From: Fidelibacterota bacterium | GTDB lineage: Bacteria; Fidelibacterota; Marinisomatia; SCGC-AAA003-L08; JACNLC01 | Length of the DNA stretch: 64,000 nucleotides | NCBI GenBank assembly: GCA_018657495.1 | Contig: JABHXA010000012.1 | Span: forward strand, 1 to 64,000 | Direction: 5' to 3' | Part shown: in pieces, positions 55,801 through 64,000 of the stretch | Numbering within the stretch: the first letter of the stretch is position 1 | Layout: every line of letters starts with the position of its first letter | Notes under the pieces: generated by a model | What the model saw: the letters and a program-made list of their open reading frames with translations, nothing else | Database searches by the model: none | Told to the model about the DNA's origin: nothing | Made by a program: the position numbers and the translations under genes

Positions 55801-57477
55801 AGTATCATACAATCTGCTACTGGAAAATATCTTTTCAGCAACAGCGGTATCCAACCAAACCAGCCAGGGTTCGCCGGTGGAATCATTGAGTTTGATCCAG
55901 TGAATCTCCAACTTACAGTTTATGATACCACTTCGGGGATACTTGATGGATTGAATGGAATATATAATCAATTTTGGTCGAATCGATATCTTACAATCCA
56001 TCAGATCACAAAAGACACACAGGACAATATCTGGGTTGTAAATCCATACTCTGAAGTATATAATCATATTGCCGCAATTCAGCACACCGACGGTAATAAT
56101 TGGGGGCATGTAACAGCTACGGATAACAATTCGTATCTGCCGCAGGAAGTTGCATTTGATTCGTTTGGTAGGGCATGGTTTGCCTTAAAAAATGATATAC
56201 CCATGAATGACAATTTAGAAGAATATGCATCAGGTGAGATCCGAATATTAGACTTTGGACTAACTGTTGATATTGAAGATGACGACATTTGGGTGCCAAT
56301 CTCAAATTTAGAGATTTTGCCATCCAAAAGTATCTGGTCTATTGGATTTGATAATAATGATTTATTATGGATCCTGACAAGTGATGGGATACAAGCATAT
56401 AGTTATGAGGACATTGATGGGTATATTACTCTGGATCCAATATTTGACAATCCATTATTAGGCCATATACCGCTTTATAAAGCGGATCATATCAGGATCG
56501 ATAATCATGATAATAAATGGATCACCACAAAAAATAGCGGCCTGTTTCTCATCCTTAGCGATAATTCATTTTTTCCAGATGAAGAAGGATTCAATACTGA
56601 TAATAGTCCGATATTATCAAATACTGTCTTTGATATCGACTTCAATTATGAAGAAAGTCTGGCAGTAATAGGAACGCTAAATGGTATTTCACTGTACGAT
56701 ATGTCTAATTTGCCATCAACCGAAACTATTCTGGTAGGGGACATAAATAACGACGGTCAAATAGACGTGACCGATGCAGTACTTTTGATTTTTTATATAT
56801 TAGGGTTAGACATTCCTGAACCCATCAATACTTATGTAGCGGATTTAAATCAAGATGAAATAATTGACATTGCTGATGTTGTGCAATTGATTGGATTAAT
56901 TCTAGACCTTCCACAACAAAACGTAAAATATTTAAAAAATGTTGAATATCGGTCGATAGGAAAAGAAATTATTATCGAGGCGGATGGTGGATTCTCGGTT
57001 ATTCACTTATTATTTTCAAATCCTATAATTGATGATATAATCCAAATTGAAGGAAACTGGGAAATTTTCCGCAGTAAATATGAACTCATAATTGTAAACA
57101 TGACTGAGCATACCCACAAAAGGATAACCATTCAGTTAAACAACAATAATTCTATATTGTCAGGGAGAATGTGCTCAATTAATGCTGTCTGTCTTGATAT
57201 AATTGAGATACCAACCGAATTATCGATTGAATTCGCCTACCCAAATCCATTCAATCCTATTGTGAATATAGGAATCTTAGTTCCAGAGAATGGATACTAC
57301 GACTTAACAGTATTTGACTTAACCGGTAGATTAACACAAAATATTTTCTCTGGTGAGCTGAAAGCAGGAAAATATCAATATAAATGGAATGCAAGGGACA
57401 AAGGATCAGGTATTTATTTTGTTAGGTTTAGCAATAATGAAAATCATTTTATAAAAAAAATAGCACTGCTGAAGTGA
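52846..57477 (+). CDS. C25-family (gingipain/PorU-like) peptidase with propeller, dockerin and sorting domain
   Basis: 1543 residues. After a signal peptide (1-20), a caspase-like C25 domain (about 30-375) has catalytic H246 in NYIGHGNE and C282 in VVGSCDLGHYD. The middle (about 620-1290) has repeats of the regulator-propeller type (ILVATDGGLFKYS, NIWVVNP, LLWILTSDGIQAYS). Residues 1297-1358 form a two-part dockerin-like module with calcium-loop patterns DINNDGQIDVTDA and DLNQDEIIDIADV. From 1462 a YPNPFNPIVNI sorting domain ends in IKKIALLK. PorU is the C25 sortase of type IX secretion; this protein may be one, or an ordinary exported gingipain-like protease. Start TTG. Confidence 0.85.
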   Translation: MIFKLSRFSIFCIFPGIILLQDNFEYLILTHSSLSGPAASFASVYNIEIEESLRLTTHIIYADSVAVNYPDVDPEYAIWEQISTYINDIEGFKYLFILGDEILVPPIYDNYQIPSDDFYSSFDLSNPLPRVASGRIPVNSSIMAEGIVQKLRSYLLTPTEGNWKSEIVLIADDAYKPSGDPLLEVTHVLSSNDLFQELNGLLQIDCIYGTDYEPYYGSGIPTLPEMTEDIIDKINSGLAWLNYIGHGNETTMGDELILDMERDLSLISSIEGKLPVWVVGSCDLGHYDNADCFAENLMQKPDGAIAVISTTRLILSQSVNAFMTRLYSQLTDYLLGINESRLGDIIKDSKTGQTDYVFQLFGDPAMPIILPRSNEIITNYPDSLEILSQSHVSIENQNSDYSFIKVRGPDKLIHKQITDILTIDYTLPGDLIFASNIDTQIDFYTSLDYPFCNNCPATITVFQDNSTHPFQSISDQVSDIQPTLPDEIYDFDEPEIQLISEGNIVNDWDIFYQPISFEILLTDSTGINLMDMPGHCISVGVDDNMPDNITSEFEYFSENSYSGIVGFTVSGLTTGIHTLSLEAWDNANNRGTASFQICIENCEEIPMIIDDAWDSITSMITANSIVGFDDGTILVATDGGLFKYSSQDGGIEMISPGSQLLASNLKVVKKDTGNRLWIGSDSEMNILQIYDVQMGLLESISDMGITGLSDLALDQSRAFGIVELNDNSAVAEFRIGENSFPYLQDVYSNFPIEVNSISHISMMEDSVYVTTPTGILKGNFVNGLLNASNSWEIMNEDDIPIVFIPGESDILIAGNSLFLESDGEFVELFDGFDNVVDAGYESDGNLFILMTDDHIYCFDQNFELLSGFPIAAPVNSHFTSFYVIDDTIYAGLFKQGMMIINVVTHEYSYVSPNTIFSNEIDAISVDQNSGIIAAVNKEGMMLVVEGYFSNYISSYHTEPFQLNDDNVNNFSGYEIPYKPGSNLPWSIIQSATGKYLFSNSGIQPNQPGFAGGIIEFDPVNLQLTVYDTTSGILDGLNGIYNQFWSNRYLTIHQITKDTQDNIWVVNPYSEVYNHIAAIQHTDGNNWGHVTATDNNSYLPQEVAFDSFGRAWFALKNDIPMNDNLEEYASGEIRILDFGLTVDIEDDDIWVPISNLEILPSKSIWSIGFDNNDLLWILTSDGIQAYSYEDIDGYITLDPIFDNPLLGHIPLYKADHIRIDNHDNKWITTKNSGLFLILSDNSFFPDEEGFNTDNSPILSNTVFDIDFNYEESLAVIGTLNGISLYDMSNLPSTETILVGDINNDGQIDVTDAVLLIFYILGLDIPEPINTYVADLNQDEIIDIADVVQLIGLILDLPQQNVKYLKNVEYRSIGKEIIIEADGGFSVIHLLFSNPIIDDIIQIEGNWEIFRSKYELIIVNMTEHTHKRITIQLNNNNSILSGRMCSINAVCLDIIEIPTELSIEFAYPNPFNPIVNIGILVPENGYYDLTVFDLTGRLTQNIFSGELKAGKYQYKWNARDKGSGIYFVRFSNNENHFIKKIALLK

Positions 57478-57484
57478 GGAATAA

Positions 57485-58276
57485 ATGCTAAAGTATTCAA
57501 CTATATGCATTCTTGGTGGATTGCTTTATATATTTCTTTTAATTTATGATGGATGCAATAGAAGTAGTCCCATCTTAAATGTACCAGGTATAGTTTTGAC
57601 TTTCGATGATAGTAGTATCGATGAATGGTTTAATATATTACCTCTTCTTGAATCATTTAGTATGAAGGCGACATTTTTTCTCACAGATATTGCGTCGATT
57701 GGTAATGAGGAAATAAAAAAATTACGCATAATTCAAGAATCAGGTCATGAAATAGCATCTCATGGATATACTCATATTGATCCGATTTTATATATAAAAG
57801 AAAATGGTGTTCTGGAATATATCAAAGGAGAGATACTGCCGGCAAAAGATTTCCTCACTATGAATGGATTCCACCAGGAATCGTTTGCTTTTGTTCATGG
57901 CATTAGAAATAAAAAAATAGATAAGGAACTGATATCAATATTTCCTAATATCAGGGGTGTCAGTGAGACTCAACGCCATAAAAGGATCCAAAGGATACAG
58001 AATGTTAAAGACATTTATTTTGACCAAGGATGCCAACAAATAATTAGAGGATTCTGTATTGATGTAATTCAGGAAGTCAATATAGAACAAATCAAATATA
58101 TTTTAAAAAAGACCAAAAGAGAAAATAAAATTATTGTGTTTTATGCCCACACACCGAAAGAAAATACTTCCAAAGGAAAATGGGAAGTAAAAATTGATTT
58201 TCTCAAGGAAGTATTCAAAATTGTCAATGAAATGGAAATAAAATCTTTCAGATTCAGAGATATTAATCATGTTTAA
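57485..58276 (+). CDS. Polysaccharide deacetylase (NodB-like)
   Basis: 263 residues. LTFDDSSIDEW and SGHEIASHGYTH are the NodB motifs 1 and 2 (metal aspartate and histidines), and VHG and YAHT fit motifs 3 and 5. The N-terminus is a hydrophobic signal ending in YDGC, which may be a lipobox. It would remove acetyl groups from a surface glycan. It begins 7 bases after the C25 gene and overlaps the next gene by 8. Confidence 0.85.
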   Translation: MLKYSTICILGGLLYIFLLIYDGCNRSSPILNVPGIVLTFDDSSIDEWFNILPLLESFSMKATFFLTDIASIGNEEIKKLRIIQESGHEIASHGYTHIDPILYIKENGVLEYIKGEILPAKDFLTMNGFHQESFAFVHGIRNKKIDKELISIFPNIRGVSETQRHKRIQRIQNVKDIYFDQGCQQIIRGFCIDVIQEVNIEQIKYILKKTKRENKIIVFYAHTPKENTSKGKWEVKIDFLKEVFKIVNEMEIKSFRFRDINHV

Positions 58277-59015
58277 GACCTTTCAGTTAATGGGATATAT
58301 GGGAGGAGTTCCTACACGGGCAGTGAATACTACCTCGGCAGTATTAAGCACTGAAACCTTTCATATAATGATTGATGCAGGTGAAAATTCCTATAGAAAT
58401 TTCTTGAAACATAATTACAAATTAAGCCGATTGAAATATATCTTCATCACTCATCTTCATCCAGATCATATTGGTGGACTTATCCCGCTTCTCTTTTACA
58501 AAAGAGTAATCAGAAATAATACACCCCTCGTATTGGTTGGTCCTCCAAATCTTGAAGAATATGTCAGAATGAATATTAAGTATTCTGATTTCACACTTGA
58601 TTTTGAAACAAAATTTATCGATGTGACTAAATGTCCAGAAATTATTTTTAACGATAATTATTCAGTATGCTCACGGTTAATGGAACATAAACTTGATTGT
58701 TGGGGGTATAGATTTGATGATCATAAAAAATTATTGACCTTTATTACGGATGCGAGAATTTCTGATAATAGTTATAAGTTGTCTGATAATGTAGATGTTT
58801 TGATACATGAAGCCACATTTCCAGGAGGCATGGAAGATTTTGCCTATAAAAAATATCATACTACAATATCTCAGGCAATAAATCTTGCCGATTCTGCCAG
58901 AGCAGAACGATTAATATTGACCCATTTCAGCCAACGAATGGAAAAGTCAAAATATGTTGATATCCTTTACAATCGAATGCCATGTTATATTTCAAATAAT
59001 ATTTCGGAGCTCTGA
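58269..59015 (+). CDS. Metallo-beta-lactamase-fold hydrolase, RNase Z-like
   Basis: 248 residues. FITHLHPDHIGG is the zinc-binding HxHxDH motif, with further ligands in FITDARIS and LTHFSQR. The general shape resembles RNase Z/arylsulfatase-type family members, but the exosite arm of tRNase Z is not evident. No signal peptide, so cytoplasmic. Last gene of the tightly spaced run that starts at 50548; the functional link is unclear. Confidence 0.82.
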   Translation: MFKTFQLMGYMGGVPTRAVNTTSAVLSTETFHIMIDAGENSYRNFLKHNYKLSRLKYIFITHLHPDHIGGLIPLLFYKRVIRNNTPLVLVGPPNLEEYVRMNIKYSDFTLDFETKFIDVTKCPEIIFNDNYSVCSRLMEHKLDCWGYRFDDHKKLLTFITDARISDNSYKLSDNVDVLIHEATFPGGMEDFAYKKYHTTISQAINLADSARAERLILTHFSQRMEKSKYVDILYNRMPCYISNNISEL

Positions 59016-59250
59016 TACTACTACAAAATCTGCAAACTGAATTACCAAAGCTATCATGCATCTAACCATTAATCATTATTCAGATAAAAATAAAACTAAT
59101 AAAGCAAATAAGTTTATATTCATAATTTAGAAATAATTTCCAAAAATAAATTTTTAATTTGATGAATATTTTCGTTATTAGATGTAAAACAGTATATCTA
59201 AATTTTCACCATAATTATATGACAAATTTTGATCACAATTATTATCCCAA

Positions 59251-61059
59251 ATGACTGTAAATAATATATTATTACTGGAAGATAAATTGGCATCTGCCAA
59301 AAATACCGATAGATTAAATATCCTTATGGATCTTGCCAAAAGCTGTCTCCATACTTATCCGGCAAAGACTGTGATTTATGCAAAAGAATCTGTTGATTTG
59401 TCTAAGCTTCTTAATGATTATGCTACCCATGCCGAGGCATATAGATATATGGGTAATGGATGTGTACTTCAGGGTGAACTCGCCGGGGCAATTAGCCATT
59501 TTTCTGAAAGTTTAAAAATTGAGTACTCGCTCGACAACAAAGCAGGAATATCGAAATGTTTTAACAATATGGCTGTAGTATATTCGCAAATGGGAAATAA
59601 TCACAAAGCGCTGAATAATTATTTAAAAGCGTTGAGCTTATTTGAGGAGCAGAATAATGTTAAGGGAATTGCAGCCTGTATTAGTAATATTGGAATAATC
59701 TATAAAGATTTTGGTGAATTTGAAAAGGCATCCGAATATTATAAGAAATCGCTCAGAATTGCAGAAAAATCAAATAACGATTATGGAATAGCAGCTGCAA
59801 ACAATAATATTGGCGAAATTTATAGTGCAAAAAATAATTATAATAAAGCCATAGAATATTTTGTGAAATCTATCGAAAAATCCTCTAAAATCAATAATAA
59901 TGAAATTACCATTTCAGCCACCAATAATCTTGGACTTAATTATATGCTGAAAGGTGATTATGATGTGTCCCTTGGTCATTTCCATAATGCATTCAGATTA
60001 TGCGACGAGTCAGAACAGAAAAATACTAAAATTAATATTTTGATTAATATAGGGAATAATTACGCGAAGCTGAATAAACCCGATATTGCTATTGGTTATT
60101 TAAAAATTGCAGATAGTTTATTTGATACGTTTATTTCCCCTGAGACACGGATGAATCTTGATCACAGCTATTCAGAAGTTTATCAACAACTAAATGATTT
60201 TGAAATTGCACTTTCTTATCATATAGATTATTCAAAATTAAAAGAAGAAATCTTTAATCAAAGCACAAGAAAAAAAATTGAAGAACTTCAAACCAAATAT
60301 CAATTAGAAAAAAAGATTAAAGAAACAGAATTGTGGCGGCTACGGAATATTGAACTAAAGAAAATAAATGATACCAAAGATAAATTCTTTTCCATAATTG
60401 CCCATGACCTTAGGAATCCGATTCAGGCACTGCTGGGACTCACTACTTATTTTAATGACAATATCAATACACTTGATGACAATGATATTAAAGAGCTTAC
60501 ACTGGATATGAAAGAGTCATCTTCATTATTAAATGAACTTGTCGGAAATCTTCTTGAATGGTCTCAGCTTCAAATGGGTGGATTGAAATTGGAGCCGGTG
60601 AATTTTGATTTATTCGAACTTATCTCCAATAATTGCAAAATGCTTTATCATTTTGCTGAAGAGAAACATATAAAACTCCGTCTCGATAATGATAGCAGTT
60701 TTATGGTTTATGCAGATAAGAATATGATAAATACAATCATACAAAATATAATTATTAATGCCATAAAGTTCTCAAATAATGACAGTACAGTCACCATTAA
60801 TATTGTTGCAAAAAAAACATCTTGTTACGTCACGATCAAAGATGAGGGGGTGGGTGTCGATGCCAAGAGTAAAGATAAATTATTTAAAATAGACTCCAAT
60901 ATTTCCACACCTGGCACCAATAATGAACTGGGCACCGGATTAGGATTGATACTTTGTAAAGAATTTATTGAATTAAATAAGGGATACATCCAACTCGATT
61001 CTGAGCTTGGGAAGGGGACCAGTGTAACGATTACTATTCCTCAAAATAAAAATAATTAA
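59251..61059 (+). CDS. Soluble TPR-histidine kinase
   Basis: 602 residues with no signal peptide and no membrane segment. Seven or so TPR units (about 20-330, e.g. HYKALNNYLKALSLFEEQNN-like repeats) lead a coiled coil (330-375), then HisKA with the phosphorylated H385 in IIAHDLRNPIQALLG, and a HATPase domain with N-box IIQNIIINAIKFSNN, DEGVGV and GTGLGLILCKEF. No response regulator is encoded nearby. In Bacteroidetes such kinases usually carry a membrane helix between TPR and kinase; its absence indicates a cytoplasmic sensor. The next gene follows 3 bases after the stop. Confidence 0.92.
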   Translation: MTVNNILLLEDKLASAKNTDRLNILMDLAKSCLHTYPAKTVIYAKESVDLSKLLNDYATHAEAYRYMGNGCVLQGELAGAISHFSESLKIEYSLDNKAGISKCFNNMAVVYSQMGNNHKALNNYLKALSLFEEQNNVKGIAACISNIGIIYKDFGEFEKASEYYKKSLRIAEKSNNDYGIAAANNNIGEIYSAKNNYNKAIEYFVKSIEKSSKINNNEITISATNNLGLNYMLKGDYDVSLGHFHNAFRLCDESEQKNTKINILINIGNNYAKLNKPDIAIGYLKIADSLFDTFISPETRMNLDHSYSEVYQQLNDFEIALSYHIDYSKLKEEIFNQSTRKKIEELQTKYQLEKKIKETELWRLRNIELKKINDTKDKFFSIIAHDLRNPIQALLGLTTYFNDNINTLDDNDIKELTLDMKESSSLLNELVGNLLEWSQLQMGGLKLEPVNFDLFELISNNCKMLYHFAEEKHIKLRLDNDSSFMVYADKNMINTIIQNIIINAIKFSNNDSTVTINIVAKKTSCYVTIKDEGVGVDAKSKDKLFKIDSNISTPGTNNELGTGLGLILCKEFIELNKGYIQLDSELGKGTSVTITIPQNKNN

Positions 61060-61062
61060 TAG

Positions 61063-62043
61063 ATGAAAAGATACAATAATATTTGGAAAATAATATTTAA
61101 TCGAATTGTCATTAACATGAGTTGCTCAACAATCTTTTTTGCTTTTTTGATCGGTTCAGGAGTATTGCAGGCTCAACTCAATAAGTCTGTTAATGAATTT
61201 GTGAGCATTTTAGAAAACAATGATTATTGGTTCCTGGCACCAATTCAAAACAATTCCATAACTGACGTCAATGGCGATAATTATGATAAATTACTAAAAT
61301 CAACATATTCTCATCTGTCCAGTTTTCAAAGAATTGAATTAGATTATAAATATCGTGCAGATTTTCAAGATCCCTACCATGATTTATCTATAATCGAGTT
61401 ATCATTTAAAGATGAAAATGACATTCATAATTTTAATAGTTCGGATATAATTCAAATATTCCCTGATTGTGCCGGTACAAAAAATATTACAGTGTTTGAT
61501 GTACCAAATATATTTCCGCTTTGGGACTATAAAGAACTCGTTGCGGGGGATATAAAATGGGAATATCGTGAATATATCGAGTGGTATGCCATTCGGTACA
61601 ACAAGAAAGTATTTATTATCTATGGTATGAGATTAGGCAATATGAACGGGATAAAAGACTATGTTGAAATGCTTTATTCTTATTTGATAGCTGAGTCTGA
61701 GAATGAGATGGATGGACTAATTCGTGAATTACATGCAAATAAAATAAAAGCCCCAGTGGCATATGACTCGGTTAAATATTTACAAAGCACATTATTGAAA
61801 TGTGGATTCGATCCTGGTGATATTGATGGTAAATATGGCGAGGATACTGAAAATGCATTAATTAAGTTACTTATTTATATTGGTTATATCGATTCCAGTA
61901 TTATTCATTCCAACATTTCTATTTCTCATATGATTAGAATGGCAACACGAAAATTCCAAAAAGATAATGGGCTTCTTATAACGGGTCGATGCAGTGTTGA
62001 TACCGTAAAAGCAATGAATAATACCTTCATTAAAAAAGGTTAA
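61063..62043 (+). CDS. Exported protein with C-terminal peptidoglycan-binding-like domain
   Basis: 326 residues. A long N-terminal segment with a hydrophobic core (about 18-38, ending VLQAQ) serves as signal peptide. The body (40-225) is not recognised. From about 235, VKYLQSTLLKCGFDPGDIDGKYGEDTENALIKL and KFQKDNGLLITGRCSVDTVKAM match two halves of a peptidoglycan-binding helical domain. With the kinase gene only 3 bases upstream, both are likely in one operon; the pairing suggests cell-wall sensing or response. Confidence 0.75.
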   Translation: MKRYNNIWKIIFNRIVINMSCSTIFFAFLIGSGVLQAQLNKSVNEFVSILENNDYWFLAPIQNNSITDVNGDNYDKLLKSTYSHLSSFQRIELDYKYRADFQDPYHDLSIIELSFKDENDIHNFNSSDIIQIFPDCAGTKNITVFDVPNIFPLWDYKELVAGDIKWEYREYIEWYAIRYNKKVFIIYGMRLGNMNGIKDYVEMLYSYLIAESENEMDGLIRELHANKIKAPVAYDSVKYLQSTLLKCGFDPGDIDGKYGEDTENALIKLLIYIGYIDSSIIHSNISISHMIRMATRKFQKDNGLLITGRCSVDTVKAMNNTFIKKG

Positions 62044-62151
62044 CTAATAGGGGGCAATCTGGGGAAAAATTTCTTTTCCGGGGAATAGTCGTCGAGGAAG
62101 ACCTGTTTTTATTAACAAAAATTATTTAATTAATAAAAGAACTTTGAGTAG

Positions 62152-62235
62152 TACCGGAGGAGGGGCTCGAACCCTCACATCCCGAAGGATACTGGATTTT
62201 GAATCCAGCGCGTCTACCAATTTCACCACCCCGGC
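62152..62235 (-). tRNA. tRNA-Leu (anticodon CAA)
   Basis: An 84-base class II tRNA read from 62235 to 62152. The acceptor GCCGGGG pairs with CTCCGGT with two wobble pairs, the anticodon arm is CTGGA-TTCAAAA-TCCAG (anticodon CAA) and the variable arm is long. The discriminator is A; CCA is not encoded. No good downstream terminator is visible. Confidence 0.93.
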
Positions 62236-62437
62236 ACTTAACTACGCGGCAAATTTATATTAGATGATACTCATTGAACAATCAGCAAATCATTCTTTAA
62301 AAATTTATTTATAGGATTGATGATTTTATCGGAAAAACATATTCCGATACTATAAACCTCAAATAATTAACGTTGGAACGATTGGAATAATACCATTATT
62401 ATTCGTGACATTTCTATGCTTCAAGAAAGGGGAATAC

Positions 62438-64000
62438 ATGGCGTTCGAAACCATCTGTGAATTGTTTATGAACACGGTGACAAAGAATCCTGAAAAACAT
62501 TTATTCTTTCATAAAGTGGAAGACAGATGGGAAGGAATTTCAGGGAGCGAAATTCTGACAACAGTAAAAAAAATCTCATTTTCACTTCTATCAAAAGGAG
62601 TAAATGCCAGAGATAATATTGCTATAATGTCTACTAATAGTCCAAATTGGGCTATGGTTGATTATGGTATTGTAACGATGGGTGCAGCCAGCGTTAGTAT
62701 ATACCCAACTCTTATTTCATCCCAGATTGAATATATTTTAAATGACTCAGAATCTGTTGCAATTTTTGTTGAAGATGATGAGCAATTGCAGAAGTTATTA
62801 GAAATTCGGGAATTATGTGATAAATTGAAATTCATTATTGTAATGGACGATTCATTTAAACAAGATGATAAGCAAATAATAAATTGGTCTACATTTCTTG
62901 AATCTGGCAAATCGTACATTGAAACCACCGATATAAGATATCGTGATATATTAAAAGAAGCTACCCCTGATGATTTATTGACGCTTATTTATACATCTGG
63001 TACTACAGGCAATCCAAAAGGTGTGATGTTGTCACACCGCAATATGGTCTCCAATGTAACGGCTGTCATGGATAAGATAGAATTTTTAGACGATGATATA
63101 TTTTTGTCTTTCCTACCCCTCAGTCATTCATTCGAGAGAATGGGCGGGCATTTTACTGCCTTCAGTCAGGCTGCAACGGTTTTTTATGCAGAAAATATGG
63201 AGAAGCTCACAGAAAATATTTTAGACGTGAGACCTACTGTTATGCTAAGTGTACCTCGATTGTATGAGAAAATGTATGCTCGAATACTTGATAATGTTAA
63301 TGCTTCATCTAATTTTAAAAAGAAATTATTCTGGTGGAGTATTGATGTGGGTAGAATTATTGTTGACTACCGGATGAACAATGAAAAAGCACCTTTCTTT
63401 CTATCATTTAAATATAATCTGGCAAAAAAACTTGTATTCAATAAAATCAAAATGAAAATTGGCGGCAGGCTTCGATATTTTATCTCCGGGGGTGCACCAC
63501 TATCTCAGGAAATTGCTGAATTTTTTGCGGCTGCAGATGTTGTTATACTTGAAGGATATGGCCTAACAGAAACCAGTCCGGTTTTGACAGCCAATACCAT
63601 GGAATATCTCAGATTTGGAACCGTTGGCAAACCTCTTGACAATGTTCAGGTAAAAATTGCCTTTGATGGGGAGATTCTTGTTAAAGGACCAAATATAATG
63701 ATGGGGTATTTCAATAGCCCCGACGCCACAAAAGAAGTATTAGACGATGAGGGCTGGTTCTCAACTGGTGATATAGGTGAATTAGATGATGATGGATATC
63801 TTAAAATAACCGATAGAAAGAAAAATATATTGGTTACTTCAGGTGGGAAAAATGTTGCTCCGGCACCGATGGAATGCGCCATAGTAAATTCCATGTATGT
63901 TGAACAGGCTGTCGTTCTTGGGGATAAGAAGAATTTCATTTCTGCCCTTATAGTGCCAAATTTTGAGTTCATAGGATCATACTTAGATTCACATGAAATC
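62438..64000 (+). CDS. Long-chain acyl-CoA synthetase, partial
   Basis: AMP-forming ligase that activates fatty acids as CoA thioesters. The first 521 residues are present and the C-terminus runs off the window. Visible motifs are the ATP/AMP signature LIYTSGTTGNPKGVMLSH, EGYGLTETSPV and the hinge GWFSTGDIGELDDDGYLKITDRKK. AAAGGGGAA precedes the ATG. The length so far and motif order agree with FadD/long-chain synthetases. Confidence 0.92.
   Translation, partial: MAFETICELFMNTVTKNPEKHLFFHKVEDRWEGISGSEILTTVKKISFSLLSKGVNARDNIAIMSTNSPNWAMVDYGIVTMGAASVSIYPTLISSQIEYILNDSESVAIFVEDDEQLQKLLEIRELCDKLKFIIVMDDSFKQDDKQIINWSTFLESGKSYIETTDIRYRDILKEATPDDLLTLIYTSGTTGNPKGVMLSHRNMVSNVTAVMDKIEFLDDDIFLSFLPLSHSFERMGGHFTAFSQAATVFYAENMEKLTENILDVRPTVMLSVPRLYEKMYARILDNVNASSNFKKKLFWWSIDVGRIIVDYRMNNEKAPFFLSFKYNLAKKLVFNKIKMKIGGRLRYFISGGAPLSQEIAEFFAAADVVILEGYGLTETSPVLTANTMEYLRFGTVGKPLDNVQVKIAFDGEILVKGPNIMMGYFNSPDATKEVLDDEGWFSTGDIGELDDDGYLKITDRKKNILVTSGGKNVAPAPMECAIVNSMYVEQAVVLGDKKNFISALIVPNFEFIGSYLDSHEI

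Noticed and set aside
62058..62080. Small inverted repeat GGAAAA/TTTTCC before tRNA-Leu(CAA)
   Set aside because: Six A+T-rich pairs and no T-run on either strand; too weak to call a terminator.
1..64000. CRISPR arrays, rRNA genes, prophage or integrase attachment sites
   Set aside because: I looked for regularly spaced repeats, rRNA-like sequence and phage or integrase genes and saw none, apart from the IS remnant at the left edge.

Overview
The window is about 64 kb of A+T-rich DNA (roughly one third G+C by eye) from a Gram-negative bacterium. Lipoprotein signals, Lgt, outer-membrane-type beta proteins and several secreted proteins ending in a YPNPFNP-type C-terminal sorting domain point to the FCB group. 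The gene mix (fused RNase HII-YraN, DUF4837 and DUF4834-like proteins, cohesin/dockerin-bearing secreted proteins, C25 peptidase) fits Candidatus Marinimicrobia (SAR406) or a close relative. That placement is inferred from sequence style and was not tested by a tree.

Layout. 1-780: a decayed IS3-family element. 781-1735: non-coding. 1736-5486: rnhB-yraN fusion, gamma-glutamyltransferase, signal peptidase I. 5634-7099: small proteins of unknown role plus a cold-shock-domain protein, closed by a clear terminator. 7204-9555: an ECF sigma factor followed by a small membrane protein, a Spy/LTXXQ-like periplasmic protein and a lipoprotein. 9946-13755: folate genes folB and folK, a deoxynucleoside kinase, a tiny membrane protein, a zinc-type oxidoreductase, an outer-membrane protein and a HIT protein. 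13834-20591: smc, comF, pgk, tpiA, secG and tRNA-Leu(GAG). 20613-28572: a TPR protein, then a tightly overlapping chain (HAD phosphatase, acpS, nnr, vanZ-like, recN, murA) and a cohesin-like secreted protein. 28700-34903: trkA, trkH, a crotonase, lepA and a CPBP protease. 34934-43613: a membrane zinc-ribbon protein, lgt, a methyltransferase, DUF4837, purE, rfbD, two glycosyltransferase genes and accA. 43719-47246: a small reverse-strand DNA-binding-like protein, then a thiolase-fold protein lacking its usual cysteine, its DUF35 partner and a second crotonase. 47369-50301: an M1 peptidase and a convergent GMP reductase/IMPDH-like gene. 50548-59015: an O-antigen-ligase-like protein read in frame into a secreted sorting-domain protein, a large C25 peptidase, a NodB-type deacetylase and a metallo-beta-lactamase-fold protein. 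59251-62043: a soluble TPR histidine kinase and a peptidoglycan-binding-like protein. 62152-62235: tRNA-Leu(CAA) on the minus strand. 62438-end: an acyl-CoA synthetase cut by the window edge.

Most of the window is ordinary housekeeping arranged in short-spaced or overlapping operons. TTG start codons are common, and several gene pairs share a TTGA stop/start overlap. The most unusual part is 50548-59015. It places, in one tightly spaced run, a polymerase/ligase of the kind that attaches polysaccharide to lipid A, a cargo with a type IX-like sorting domain, and a peptidase of the family that includes the type IX sortase PorU. A second region worth attention is the thiolase-fold/DUF35/crotonase cluster, where the missing cysteine suggests aldolase-type rather than thiolase chemistry.
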